From Pratylenchus scribneri (lineage: Eukaryota; Nematoda; Chromadorea; Rhabditida; Pratylenchidae): a stretch of 64,000 nt of DNA. The position numbers and the translations under genes are program-made. Location: NCBI GenBank assembly GCA_030063045.1, contig JAQSEB010000059.1, positions 3,968,001 to 4,032,000 of the forward strand, read 5' to 3'. A model generated the notes under the pieces. The model made no database searches. It saw only the letters and a program-made list of their open reading frames with translations, and was not told the origin of the DNA. Of the stretch, positions 10,715 to 23,869 are shown one piece after another (position 1 is the first letter of the stretch; every line of letters starts with the position of its first letter).

Positions 10715-13677
10715 TTAATAATCCTTTAAAATTGCAAAATCAATGGCTACCAATTTTTCTCGATTGGACTTTCTAAACCTGAAAAGATAAATAATTAGTA
10801 TCATAATGGACAAAAATGAAACGAACAATATCCATTTGCGTCCAATAATGTGAGAGCACCATTTGTTAATTTTGGATTTGTGCCAATTAAATTTTCTTCT
10901 GAAAGTTCAGATTTTAGAATTTTCGATAATTTTAACATACTTTGTGCCAATATTTCTGTGATTATTCTCTTCGAATGTTGGCCAGCTCGTTGGCAGAAAA
11001 AGTTAGTCCATTGAACCTGAAAAATTTCATTTGCATTGATTGATTTATTTTGGAGGATTTTACCTCTAAATCTGAATTTCGGACGCCAATTGAATAGGAA
11101 CGACTTGCCCTGGCCAACGATGCAATCATGGCCAAATTATTTTCAATCAAAGTAGAAATACTATTTTTGATAAATTATTTTAATTATTTAAAATTGAAGT
11201 AATTTTAAGATATCAATTTGAATATCCTTAATCCTTCATATCCAATATTAATATGGGAGATGGGACCTACTCTTGTAATGCCACATAATCTGTATTAATG
11301 TAGATTCCCCGCTGCATAACCAAAATTTCAATTATTTTATTGAGCCGAATCATCGAATATTCGAATTGTTGAGCTGATTCCTTTGAAAATAATAAGTGAA
11401 AAAATTATTTTGGACGACAAACCAAAAGTGAACGATGAACATGCTCAGCGATGAAATGCACTAATTTTGGGTGTAAATATGTCTCCAAATGATTCCAATG
11501 ATATAATTTTTGGAGCGTCGAAGTTCTCATAAAACTAAAAAAAATGATAAATAATTAAAATTTGATTAAACTCAATAAATTTTGTTTACTTTTGTAATCC
11601 GCCAAAATAATTTACATGATGTTCTATTGAGGGAATTGTAATTCGCCTAACCAAATGCAAATCTGGATCCTAAAATAAAATAATAAAAACGAATTTATTC
11701 GTTGGGTTTCTTACCGAAATTGACATCAATGCAATTGAATCCTTGATCATTTTATTATATGGCAATTCCACATCGGTTGAATTGATGCCTGCCACCTCTG
11801 TTATGGTCCTAATTGCTTGCCGAAGTGCCCTATTTGCAAAACGCTGAAATTATGGGCCAAAAAATAATAAAATAATCATTAATTACCTGGATTATGGAAT
11901 TCTCAATATCCTGCACAAGAAATAGTCCCTCATCACTGAGTCCGGCTAAAGAATTGTAATTAAAATAAATATTTAATTGAACCAACCAATATAATAGGAA
12001 ATTGACTCGACAATATAAGTGAGAATGCCCAATTCGTATAATTCCTTTTGAACGGGATGCGAGTCAGAAAGTCGCAAATTGCCTTTCACTTCTGTATTCG
12101 CAAATGTGCATAATTCGGCTATAAAATTTCACAATGAAGATTATGTTTATGAATTTTTTAACCTAAAACTTTCTTCAAAAATCCAACAGTCGCAGCACCG
12201 TATAATGTTTTTCCGGCAAAATTCAGTTCCTCCATTAGTGTATCGGAACTGACATGATCGCCAAGTTGATAGGTTTCCACCAATGGAATATTGTCAAAAA
12301 CGACGGTCGAAACTTTGGAATAATTTTAATAAGGATATAAAATAAACCATCACTTACAATTGCAATTTTCCAATCCACTCGATTTGATTTGATCTTTGAC
12401 CTGGATGGAGGCAACGGCATCATTGGCAATGGCATCCTTTTCGATGATATAACAAGTTGGAGTTACCTAGGAAAATTGAAGAGTTAATATGTATAATTAT
12501 TTAATATTATTTTACAACCAAAACTAAAAAAACTATAAATTTATTTATTCTTGATTTATTTTAAATAATTTTTTTACTCATTTTTTTAAAAATTGTCTTA
12601 CAACATCGCCGGACTTTTTGTTGGCAAAAACAATGAATAAATTTGCATCCATTGCATCCAGCACATTCACTTTGACAGCACAAAGCCTTTTGCCTTGACC
12701 TCTTGCTTGGAATACTTGCGTTGTTGGGGTCACGCCGGTCCTATAAATTTTGTTATTAAATTTTATGTAATTTTTTAAATTTTTAAACTTAATCTAATCA
12801 CCAGAATTAAACCATTTACTTTTTTTCAAAGGGATTATTTTGCAAACATGTATCCAGAATTGAAAGAGATTTGTACAAAAATCAAAATAACCATCCTATT
12901 ATTCATCATATTTATGCATTATATCTAGTTTGTATAAAAAACAAACGTGTCCTCCTGCCAACAAATTGTAGGACGCCATTTACCCGCAGCAATTCCGGGC
13001 AAATATCGTTTACACTGTTCCTGGTTGCCAAATTGCACCAATAAATTCGATGTCATAAAAATTTGACTGAATGAAGTAAATGTGGACAAATCCAATCCGC
13101 CCATGCATTCTGCAATTTGCAGCAAATCTTTTTGGCCGACGTCAACTCCACCATATTCCTTTGGCATTGTTGCAGCCATTATGCTCGATTTAATGAGTAC
13201 TTCCCGGACTTTTGATGACATCGTCCAATCAGGAGGAGATTCAGAAACTAAATTTTGGAATTTTAATCAATATAATTGTTTCTTACGTGCTTTCCCCAAT
13301 TTCGTTTCAAATTCTTTGACAAATTCTCGAATCCTTTCAATTTCTCTTGCATTCTCGTATTCCGGATAAATTATAAAATCCTAAATATATTTAATTTAAA
13401 CTGAAAGATTTTTCAATTTATAAACCTTCTCAAATTCATCGACGACCAGCCCCAGAACGAGGGAGCGTTTATCTATTGGAATTTTCTTAGCAATTTCAGC
13501 AATTTCTTCTTTAGTTGGCGGCATTTCTTGCGGAACATTGTAACTTGTTGTTTGTGAATTTGTCGAATTGTTTGACGACATAAATTTCGGAATTTCTATG
13601 AATGTTTGTCGTAGTAATAATAATGCCTTTTTGGACGAATTTGGTCGTAATACATGTTTACAATATTTTAATAGCAT
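10715..13677 (-). CDS. ACAD9/VLCAD-like acyl-CoA dehydrogenase with degenerate active site
   Basis: The protein follows the acyl-CoA dehydrogenase fold of the VLCAD/ACAD9 branch, predicted mitochondrial; its N-terminus MLLKYCKHVLRP with many basic residues fits a targeting peptide. The N-terminal helical part has SSIMAATMPKEYGGVDVGQK, MGGLDLSTFTSFSQIFMTS and QCKRYLPGIAAGKWRP. It continues through ICWQED and TGVTPTTQVFQ into VNVLDAMDANLFIVFANKK, the middle beta domain. The usual CLTEPxSGSD and LNGxKxWITN motifs are not recognisable. The C-terminal helices end in IENSIIQRFANRAL, and at the place of the catalytic EGTND I read SISDPD. A further C-terminal domain characteristic of VLCAD/ACAD9 is present (YLHPKLVHFIAEHVHRSLL, then SLARASRSYSIGVRNSD). 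The last exon (10715-10779) is provisional; without it the frame stops near 10826. Confidence 0.8.
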
Positions 13678-14293
13678 TCTTTTTACAAAATTTTCTGAAA
13701 ATTATTCTATAAATTATAATAATGAATCAGCATGTCGAAAATTATTTCTTTTTCCATCATTAATTGACTGAACTGATTATGTTGGGTTCGTGGAACAAAA
13801 TTGGGGATGATGACCAGTTTATTTTATGAGCGTTTAAACGACTTTCGTCATTACTCATCATCATTACCCTTTTATTACTTTAAATTGACTTGGGTTTTTA
13901 ATATTAGTAATTTAGCTTATTTGATTAATAATAAAATTTGTTTATCCCATTCCTATTCCGTTAATTTTTAGCGATCCATGAAAAATTTTTATAAATAAAA
14001 ATTAGTATACTACCTATTTAAATTAAGTAATAGGTAGAATAGTTTTTTTTCATAATAAAATAAATTTTAAAAAACCTAATTTTACTATGATTTTCAGATT
14101 TACACTGGTAAATTTATTTAAAGCTGGCGGCTGAACCTTGTCTTTACAACTTATTATTCCCAGTCAGGCAAGTTATTTGCGAATCGCGTCAACTCCATTC
14201 TTCGTTTGACAATTTTGGTATTAAAGATTTGTTAATTGCTACCAAACTTAATTAAAATCATTCTTTTAAGTCTGCCGATCATCAACTACAAAA
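13678..14293. other. Divergent promoter region
   Basis: This stretch lies between the divergent ACAD-like (-) and IPMK (+) genes. AT-rich; a short imperfect inverted repeat surrounds TACTACCTATTTAAATTAAG at about 14009-14038. No coding potential was recognised. Confidence 0.5.
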
Positions 14294-15819
14294 ATGGATA
14301 TTGACGCTGAATTGCCGCCTGACTTAGAGTAAATTTTTTTACTAAATTTGGCTAAACAAAATTAATTTTTTTTGGTGGTACAAGGACCAAATTGCGGGTC
14401 ATCATCCTTCCGTTATCAGGAATGGTGTCAGACAAATTGGTAAAACATTTAAATAGATTAATTTTAATAGCAAAAAAATTTGATAGATAAATACTTAAAC
14501 CAATAATGTTTTTAAATTGAATATTTTTTAATTAAAGTGGAAACTTAATAGAAATTAATTTATTTAGGAATTCTCAAGGAGCGTGGCCGTGATGAGATTA
14601 TTTTGAAGCTGGCTCAGGATGGAATACGTGGAGAACGTGAAATTGCACTTTATGTCCAGATTGAGAATTTAGCAGCAATAAAAAATGATGCAGACCAAGA
14701 AGATGAGAATTCAATAGTTTCGATAATCAAAGACTTGAAGATGGACTCCAAAACAAAATTAATGCTAGCCGAATTGCACACATTTATTCCCCGTTATTTT
14801 GGATGTCGAAAAATTCAACTGGTTAAAAGAGGTTGGTTCATAGTCAAACTTTTCCATAAAAAGATTGGTTTTTCTAGGCATACCTAAGGAATTTCTACAA
14901 TTGGAAGACATTACTCATCCATTCACAAAACCATGCATAATGGATATCAAAATTGGCCGAGTCACATGTAAATTAATTTTTAAATTATGCTAAATATTAT
15001 CACAATAAATCAATTAAAAATAACTGATAAGAATATGTAAAAAATAATTTTGTTTAAAAAATTTCACAATTATCCGCTCTGAATAAAAAAAATAAATAAA
15101 ACGGATTTTCCTAATTCCGCCAAAAATCTCAATTAAGATGATCCGTATGCAAGTGAAGAAAAGAAGAAAGCAGAGGATTCAAAATGTCCATTACAAAAGA
15201 TTTTCGGATTTCGTATACTTGGCTACCGGGTTTGTTAGAAATCAAAAATTTGATTTAATTATTTTTTTAATCAGGTTCACACAGAGAATGAGACATATTG
15301 TCGGGATCGGGTCTGGGGTCGAGATAGAACTGAAGAGAATATACAGAAAGGTTAGTTGGGCTTCAAATCTAAACATTAAATTGATTGCTTAATTTTCAGC
15401 TTTCGAGGAATATTTGATCTATGCCCGACCAAATGCGGCTATCCAAATTGTGAATGCCTTTTTGGATCGTCTCCTCATGATTCGTGATTGGTTTCAACGA
15501 CAAAATGTTCTGCACTTTTATGCTTCTTCCATATTACTCGTCTATGAAGGATACACAAAATTACCATCAAAAGTTAGTTTAAAGGGATCATGACAAAAAT
15601 ATTAATTATTATCATTTCAAGATCGACATTCGGATGATTGACTTTTCCCATGTATTTCCTTCGAGTACCAAAGAAAGAGACGAAAATTACTTTTATGGGA
15701 TCAATAAAATTGTTGGATTATTCCAGAAAATTCGGGATGACTTGAAGAAGAATGAGATGGGTGACAAAATTCTAATGGACAGAAATGGGCAAATTGCAAT
15801 CACTGAAGAGATTATTTGA
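14294..15819 (+). CDS. IPMK: Inositol polyphosphate multikinase
   Basis: IPMK phosphorylates inositol trisphosphate and tetrakisphosphate to IP5 and feeds pyrophosphate and IP6 synthesis; it is nuclear and cytoplasmic. The start MDIDAELPPDLE is followed across introns by a lobe containing LKERGRDEIILKLAQDGIRG and REIALY. The kinase-family PxxxDxKxG motif reads PCIMDIKIGRVTYDPYA. Downstream are ETYCRDRVWGRDRTEE, the SSLL-like segment ASSILLVYEG and the metal-binding MIDFSHVFPS. The protein ends GQIAITEEII. All three signature motifs of the IPK family are present in order and the spacing fits a compact IPMK. It is convergent with SMC1, 485 bp away. Confidence 0.92.
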
Positions 15820-16304
15820 TATACTTGGGGCTGTATTAATCATTTTTATCTCGGGATTTAATCGAAAATATTATCCACTTATTGCCAATTCCTTATAATT
15901 CCCTTTCATTCCATTCAAACAATTGTTTTTCATTCTATTATTCCATTCAATTTAATTGTTTACTAATAATATTAATTAATTCCATTTGTTTTTATAATTA
16001 TTATTCCCTTCTTTTTATTCCCAATTTTCATCGAAAATGGAAATCAAAAATTCTTTGGAATTATTCATAATAATTTTAATAGAAAAAATAAATAAACGGG
16101 TCTATTTTCTTGAATTTATTCCTTCTTTCAAAACAAAATATTTTGGTACAATCAATTTAAAGTTGAAGCATTGTTAATTAAATTAAAATAAAATGGAAAA
16201 GAATTGAATTGTTAAAATAAAAGAGAGAACATATTTTGTTGAATTGAAATTAAATAATGTTGAAAAAATGAGATTTTTCCAAAAATATAATAATATTCTT
16301 CCCA
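15820..16304. other. Convergent 3' intergenic region
   Basis: This stretch holds the 3' flanks of IPMK (+) and SMC1 (-). Very AT-rich with several AATAAA signals (for example near 16090). No gene seen. Confidence 0.55.
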
Positions 16305-19300
16305 TCATTGCTCATCGGGATTGGTGTTAAAGTTCTCAAGGTCGTAGTGAAGGATTCCACTTGCAATACATGGAGCTGTGGAACGAGGATAGATGCCAAT
16401 AAGGGCGTCCGCTTTATTGTACATTTCCTCCTTCAATGAAATCACAATCAATTGAATATCCGTTCGGGAACGTTCACCGATGTAGTTGACAACCTTGAAA
16501 ATTATACAATTATTTTTATTAATTAAGATAAGAAAGTCAATTTCTAAACTATTGTTTAGGATAAATATATGGCACATTTATTAAGAAATATTTTTCTCAT
16601 ATCACAATTTTGGAATAACTTCCTTATTCTACCAACCTTTCCAATGTTCGTATTATCCAATGCGGCGTCAACTTCGTCAAGTACAAAAAATGGTGACGGA
16701 TTGGAGGAATGGATGGCAAAGAGAAGGGCAAGTGCGGCGACCGTCTTTTCACCTCCACTCAAATTGTCCATTGGCCGAAAGCGTTTGCCAGGTGCAATGC
16801 AATTGTAGGAGATTCCATCCAAATATGGCTCTTCCATGTTGATTGGACCGAGGAATGCTTGGGCACTCTCATTTTGGCTCAGCATCTAAAATTTAGTATT
16901 GCAGTTGATTTTAGGAATGATTGTATTTTACTTTGTAAATTTCGTCAATTTTATTGGCCACTGGCTCGAAAAATTCCTGGAACAGTCGCAGCCGTTCATT
17001 TTTGACTCTCTCGAAATTTTTGCGTGCCTTCATTGCCCCTCGTCGACCTTCATCCAATTTTGCTTGATTTTCGGTTTCCTTTTCCTTTGCCTGGTCCATT
17101 CTTTCATCCACTTTGGTGCTTGGTGCCGTCATTTTTGAAAGTTGCTCTTCAACATCTTTTACTGCTTTGCTCAATTTTTCAATTAATTTGGCAAATTCCG
17201 ATTCATTGTCAAGCTGAAAATATAAATTTGAATAAAATTATTAATTATATATTATCCTATCACCAACTAAAAAGCGAATTAAAAATCGCAAAAATGTAAA
17301 TTATTCTGATATCTGAATCCCTCTCTCCCAATTCTTTCAACAAATTTTTATTTTACTAAATCTTCATTCCTGATTTTATAAGAGAAATAAAAATGTTACC
17401 TTTTTAACATTTTTAAGATTGGAAAAATCAATTTGTATTTCTTCGGCCGCCTCCAAACTTTGATGGGATTGTTGCTGTAATTGCGAAGTTGAGGCGCCAC
17501 TTGCTTGCGAATCATCCACTTAAATTTAATCAATTTTATAAAAAATTAATATTGATTACCTGTTCCACTGCTGGTGGTCAATTCGGCGTCCAACAAAATT
17601 TGGTCCAATGATCCACTGTTCAATGGAATATTGATTGATAATAATTTGCATTGATGAAGCAGTGAATGACGCTTCAGGGCACGTCGATTCTTCTCTTGCT
17701 GCTTTTGGGCAATTGAACGTTCAATTAGATGGATTTCCTGGTAATTTTAATTTAATGGAGAATATTCCTTTTCTTCTTACTTTGTCCATTTCTGATGCCT
17801 GCGCCTTTGCAGCCTTCACTTCCTGATCCACATTGGCCGATTCTGACCGTTTAACTTCCACCTCCTTTTTCAATTCCTTCACTGAATCCTCCAATTTTTT
17901 ATATTCTTCTTCCGCTTTTTTGAATTCCGCCTCCAATTTTTTCTTCTCCGCCTCCAATTCCTTCAATTTGTCTTCTTCTTTCTTCACATTTGCCTGTCTA
18001 TTTTCCGACTTCAAAAAGTCCAACTCAAATTTGATTCGTTCCAATTGATGATTTAATCCATTGATTGCTCTGTGCAATCAATTAAAGATTAAATATTTTA
18101 TTTTATAAATAAATTACCTTTCATGTTCTTCATGAAGTCGCATTTCCTTTTGTTCATATTCTCTGTAAATATCAAAATATATTTATTTGTTATTTATTTA
18201 TTCGTACCGGATATTCTGAATTCCAATTCGATTGCAAAATTGTGCGAACAATTCATCCTGAATTTTGCCCTTTTCTCGTTCCAATTTATCAATATCTCCT
18301 TGTCGTTGTTCAATTTCAACTCTTCTATTTTCAATCCGTGCCGAAATTGTGTCCGGTTCATTGCTCGCCGATTCATAGTCCACTTCTTGTTGATGAATTT
18401 GTTTCTCGAATTTTTTGATTTCTTGTTCCGTAAATTTGAGACGTGATTCCAAATGTGTAATTTGGTTTCGTTTCATTTCCACGTCCAATTCCCGCTTTGA
18501 ATTCATGTGTAAATTTCGAAGTTCTTCTTGCAATTGTGTTCTTTTGTCTTTCAATTTTCGAATCATATTTTCGTCCCATTTCTTCGCTTTTGCCTTCAAA
18601 TCTGAACTGCCGCCACTAATCACGCCAGTTGGCTTAAATTAAGCAATTTTGACGGATTATTTTGCTAATATTTTACCTGAAAATGCGTCCCATCCATTGC
18701 CACTGCCCGGTAACGCTCGCCAGGATATGCAATTCCATAGGCAATTTCACGGGCATGATCGGATGTGTCACAAACGAGAGAACTGCCACAAACAAATTGC
18801 AAAGCTTTTCTGATGCCCTGATCATTGTTTGGCACGGCAATGACGTCGAAGACGAGTTTGACACCCGGTGGTTGTTTTAGGTCGCGCAAATGTTCACGGA
18901 TGGGCTTGAAAAAAACAACATTTAATTTTGCAATAAAAACGATTAAAAAATACCTCCACTCGAAGTTCATCAATGGGCAGGAAAGTTTCGGGTGGATAAT
19001 GTTGTTCACGGAGATAATTTATGCATTCTCTGCCTGTCTCTGCGTTGTCAACCAAAATTGCGTTCATATATCTACCACCGAGAACCTTAAAATTAATTAA
19101 ATATTTAATTTTGTTTTAATTGATTAATTTTTTACCTTTGTAACTGGAAGTTGGTATTTTTTATGCGATGGATTGCACAAATCAACGAGACGACCCAACA
19201 CTTTCTCTGGGAAGACTCGTTTCAAATTCTCTACAGCTTCATGTTGGCGGCGGTTTCTTTCCGTATCAGTGTGGTCTCCGTGGGCATCGGCAATTTCCTT

Positions 19301-21274
19301 GCAAACTTGATTGTATTCCTCTTCCTTCTTTCGCTTTTGCTCCTTCGATTTTGTGACCTAATGTAAGAATAATTTCATAAAGTTTAAAAAACCCATATTA
19401 TTCACTAACCTCCTCTTGTAATTGCTTCAGCTGCCTTTTTTCCTCCTCAATCATTTGGTTTTGTTGTTTCAGTGCATCTTTCAATGCGCTCAAATTCCGT
19501 CGTTCAGTATCAATTCCATTGTTTCGCTGCTCCAATTTCTCTTTGCTTTGTTGCAATCGACGCTGATCAAATTCGTTGGCACTTTTTGCCGCCTCTTGTT
19601 CTCGGCGCATATTATCCAATTGTGAGCTGACCGCCGTTGTTCTTTTCTCTACTTCGCCACGTAAACGACGATATTCAGCCACATCCGTCTCATTCAAAAC
19701 AATGCCCTTTAATTTTAATTCAATTAAATATTTTATTTGTCTAATAAGAGAAAATTAATGTCTTCTCATTTCATGATCACTATCCAAAATAAATATAACA
19801 AACTTGTTGTTGCGATTCTTCGGCCAATTTCTTCTCCAATTTTGTTTTTTCCTTTTCAATTTCCTTTTTCTGATTTTCCATTGCATTTATTTGTTGTTCG
19901 TGTGTGTCTGCATTTCTTTTTGCTGTATCATATGCCTTCTTAATTCCATCCAAGCGCATATCAATGTGCGATAATTTCTGTTCTTTTTGCTTTACTTGTG
20001 GCCTTTTATGCAGCATTTTGTTCTCCTGAATTAAATTAAAGATGGATGGTAATTTTGTTTATAAAGTTAATTAAAAATGATTATTGTTAAATTTTAGCAT
20101 CACTTCTAACCGAATAAATTTTAAATGAGTCGAAAAAAAACCTCGTTTTGGACTTGATGCTCGAGTTTTTGGCGGGCCCTGTATGAATCTTTTGCTGCTC
20201 GTTGTTTCGCTGTCAAAATATTCACAAATTCCTCTTTGTCAAGTCGTTTATCGCTCAATTGTTCTTTCAAATCATCCAATTCTTTTTCCACTTGTTCCTT
20301 ATTCTTTTCCACAAAATACAATTGTGTCAGATAAAGTTCTCGGTTCTTATCAACCTAAAAATTAATTAATTAATATTCGGCCCTTCTATGTATTTTTTAT
20401 CAATTCTATTTTATAAAAGTAAAACAAACCAATTCATCTTTAAGTGCCTGGAATCGTTTAGCTTCATTCTTTTCTTGTCTGGCTTCCCGTAATTCCAGCA
20501 TAATGTCGCGTTTCTTGCTCAAATTAGTTTGGGCATTCGATTCGGCTGCTTGCATTTCCAACTTTAATTGTTCATATTCATCACGAAATTCGGAAGATTT
20601 GGATAATTCCTCAAACAATTGAGTCAATTCTTTCGGATTTTGCATTGCAATATGTTCGACATTGCCTTGGTATACGAGGAAATTGCGAGCCTAAATTTGA
20701 ATGAAAAATTTAAATTTGTCATTTTTTTTTTGCAAAAATATCATTTTTCAATCCCTAAAAATTAAAAATTATTGTCCACCTTGACAAATATGTTGATCTC
20801 TTCCAGTGCTTTGTGGTAATCACCAAGATTAACTATCTGGTCATCAACACGAAATTCTTTCAATGTTCGTTGAAAAGTTCTTCTAGTCTTTTCCTCATCC
20901 GCATATTGAAAAATCATTTTGACGCAGCAATTGGTGGCTACTGGCTGTGAAACACTGGCACCATGTACAAGATCCTGAAGATAATTTTCATTTAGAATAC
21001 ATCAATAAAATTGATTACCGCCAAACGTCGAACACGCAGATGATTAATCTTTTCGCCCAGAACAAATGAAATAGCGTCCATCAAATTGGATTTACCTATA
21101 CAAAACAAGTGAAATATAAATGTTTAATAAGTTTATTTGAAAACCTGATCCATTTGGTCCTATAATTGCCGAAAATTTCTTGAACGGTCCTATAATATGT
21201 TTGCCTTTGAATGATTTGAAGTCCTCAATTTCCAATGATAAAAGGGTTCCGTGCTGCATTGTTTCTTCTTCCAT
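16305..21274 (-). CDS. SMC1: Structural maintenance of chromosomes protein 1 (cohesin)
   Basis: SMC1 pairs with SMC3 to form the ATPase ring of cohesin, which holds sister chromatids together and organises chromatin. The N-terminal head starts [20 protein letters not shown] and carries the Walker A GPNGSG, with [15 protein letters not shown] in the next exon. A long coiled coil follows, rich in KEK/EEL repeats. The hinge includes [24 protein letters not shown] and [14 protein letters not shown] second coiled coil leads to the C-terminal head with the signature [16 protein letters not shown] and the Walker [20 protein letters not shown], then [12 protein letters not shown] and an ending NTNPDEQ. 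About 16 short introns are present. All ATPase motifs are intact and length fits the family (about 1,200 residues). C. elegans calls this gene him-1. Confidence 0.97.
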
Positions 21275-21973
21275 TTTTAATTAATAATTGATTAATTCAC
21301 TTAATAAATCCTGAAGAATTTTCCTATAAATTAAAAATATTAAATATAAAATATGTCTCCAACTCCAATAAAATCCGATAAAATATAATTTTATATTTAT
21401 ATGTAGCGGTTGATGGATGACTTTTTTATTTATCGAAAATCTAAAATTCCTTTTTTTGGTGTTAGCTGTATGCTTGCTTGCTCATGCTAGCTGCTAGGCC
21501 TAGGCTAGGGCTAGGCGCTAGGCTAGCTAGCAACTAGCATTCAGTTTTTAAAAAACATTTTTTTTATTTTTTTATTTTTAATTTCATTTAAAAAATGACA
21601 AAATATCCAATTGTTTTAATTTAAAATAAGTATGAATATCCCTCCCTCTTCTCTCAATCTCATTGAACTAATTCTGAAAATGGTTTTTAAAATGGTTTGA
21701 TTAAAATGTTTTGAGTTTGTGACCTTTTTTTTCATAAATACAAATAGGTATAGGTACGGCAAAATTTTTAATTTAAAAAAAACATAATACACACCCCACC
21801 ACCCCTCCTATCCCCATTCATGGGACATTAATATTAATACTTATTATTATTATTATACTTATTAATATTAGATGCTTATTTTTTTGTTTATATTTTTAAC
21901 TGAAAAAAGAGGGCTTTTAATAAAATAATAATTAAAATTTAGGTATATTTATAATAAATGTAATGTATTAAAT
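21275..21973. other. Divergent promoter region with CTAGC-rich patch
   Basis: This region lies between SMC1 (-) and the TMEM185-like gene (+). At 21466-21540 there is a block of overlapping, self-complementary CTAG, GCTAGC and CCTAGG words, locally less AT-rich than its surroundings. The rest is AT-rich with poly-T runs. No open frame was recognised. Confidence 0.55.
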
Positions 21974-23589
21974 ATGATTGAAATCAATATCCGTTCATTC
22001 TTGGGTGAATTTAACGGCTCGTAAGTACAAAAATATAAATCCCAATTTGAATAATTTATATTATATTTTCAGTAAGTTTATCGTCTATTTTTGTTTGTTG
22101 ATTTTTACTCTGCTCCTGTCAATTCAATTGGATAAGCTAATTGCTGTAAATTATGCCATCATATTCATGCCACTTTGGCTTTTGGAGGCCTGCGTTTTTA
22201 TTGGCTTTATCATCGGATTTGCTAGCTTCATTGCCCATCCACCATCAAGGTTTATTTGTTCCATTAATTTATACACTTAAATATTTAAGAACAGATATAG
22301 TGTCCAGAAGCGATTTCTTTGCCATGTAAGGGTTTTTTTTTAATGAATGTATTTAAAGATTGGAGATTTTTCCTGCTTTCAGGTGCTTCCAAACACTTGA
22401 ACATTTTCTATTGGCAACTTTTGAATTGATGATTTATTTGAAATTGGAACATTATATCACAGAGAAGGAAAAGGCTGAACTAAATTGGCTGCTCGTATTT
22501 TCACCACTTTTTGTGCAATCTTTCATGTCAATGATTATCTCAATTTGGTGTATTCGACACGAAAAACCATTTGAAGTAATTTTTAATATTCTTTTTTTTC
22601 TATTAAAATTATAATTTTAATTTCAGTTTGAAATGTTCTTTTCCGTAAATATTATTCAATTCGTCTTTCTGGCATTCAAATTGGACAATGGTATTCACTG
22701 GAGTTGGGCTCTGGTTGGTCATTTATTTAATTAATTTTTAAATAACTGATTTAAGGTTCTGGTTCCAACATGGATTCTCTTTTCATTATTTCTACTCTGC
22801 TCAATATATTCACTCACTATTGCCCTATTTTTGAACCGACATTTCTACGCCCATCAACATATGCCGCCCAATAGACGACCTCGTCTTTGTGCCAGTATTT
22901 GCCATGTTATCCTGGGCATTCCTCTTCTTCTACATCTTCTTTTATTGGCCGGCAAATTGGATGCATTGGAATCGCCCTCCTCCCAATCTCCATCCGGCCA
23001 AACTTCATTCCTACTAATTGGCCTTCCCCTGATGGTTTCTCTTTTTATTTTGCTTTTGCTCTCTTTTGGCAGCCGTTCCGGCAACATTTGGTGGTTTGGA
23101 ATGAGGCAACCATTTTGCAATTTCATCTTCACACTATTTCCATGCCTTCAATATTATGCGAATATTAGTTGCAAATTTGGCGATGGAATGGAACAAAATG
23201 ATTCAAATAGAGATCAACAGAGAAGCGGAAGAAGAAGAAGCAGACAACGCCAAAGTCATTCACATTCTATAGGTCCAAATAACAGGTTTAAATATAATTT
23301 AGAAATAAATTGATTAATTAATAATTTTAGTAATTTTCGAATTTACGATGTTGAAGAGGCATCATCGTCCTGGATGGTTTCCACAATGGAAGAGCAGAGG
23401 ATAATTGTTAATGAAACAGCAGAATCGGAATTATGCCAAATTCAAGCCCAAAATCAATCGAAGGAGGAAAAGCAAAAACAAAACAGGAATAATAAGGATA
23501 AAGTAAATTATATAAATTAAAAATAATATTCTTAATTATTTCAGATTACATATTTGGTTATTCGAAGCAGTATTGAATCTCCAGATTAG
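21974..23589 (+). CDS. TMEM185 family multi-pass membrane protein
   Basis: This is a homologue of TMEM185A/B (FAM11), multi-span membrane proteins of poorly known function. Exon 1 reads MIEINIRSFLGEFNGS, then SKFIVYFCLLIFTLLLS, the counterpart of the vertebrate SKFLIYTCLLLFSVLLP. Further matches are LDKLIAVNYAIIFMPLWLLE, WLLVFSPLFVQS, IRHEKPFE, FFSVNIIQFVFLAFKLD, IHWSWALVLVPTWI and GNIWWFGMRQPFC with a following YANISC. An intron near 22250-22295 splices in phase only with the acceptor TTTAAG, giving PSRTDIVSRSDFFAM. The arginine/serine-rich tail before 23300 and a short last exon ending RSSIESPD are less conserved. It is the first gene of a tight plus-strand cluster. Confidence 0.87.
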
Positions 23590-23869
23590 AAATTTTGATG
23601 CCAGCAATTATGTTTTTTACGGCTTTAAACCAAATAAATATTAAAATGCCATATTTCTTTCTTCTATTTTCCCTCTTTTTTTATTAATAATTTGTGATCG
23701 ATTCTAATTTTTAAATGTAATTATTTCCCATCTAATAATTTTTGTTAATATTGATAAAAATTAATAATAAAAATATCACAAACTTATGAATAATTTCAAT
23801 CTTTTATTATAATACCTATTACAATTATTTCTTATTAATCATTTTTTTTCTAATTTTTTAAAGTTTTTT

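Noticed and set aside
12925..12960. The reading EDTFVFYTN as the end of an ACAD fragment
   Set aside because: A donor GTTTGT within this stretch joins in phase to TGVTPTTQVFQ, giving one continuous dehydrogenase-like protein.
22854..23132. A minus-strand open frame over the TMEM185-like gene
   Set aside because: It is the complement of conserved membrane-spanning coding sequence on the plus strand.
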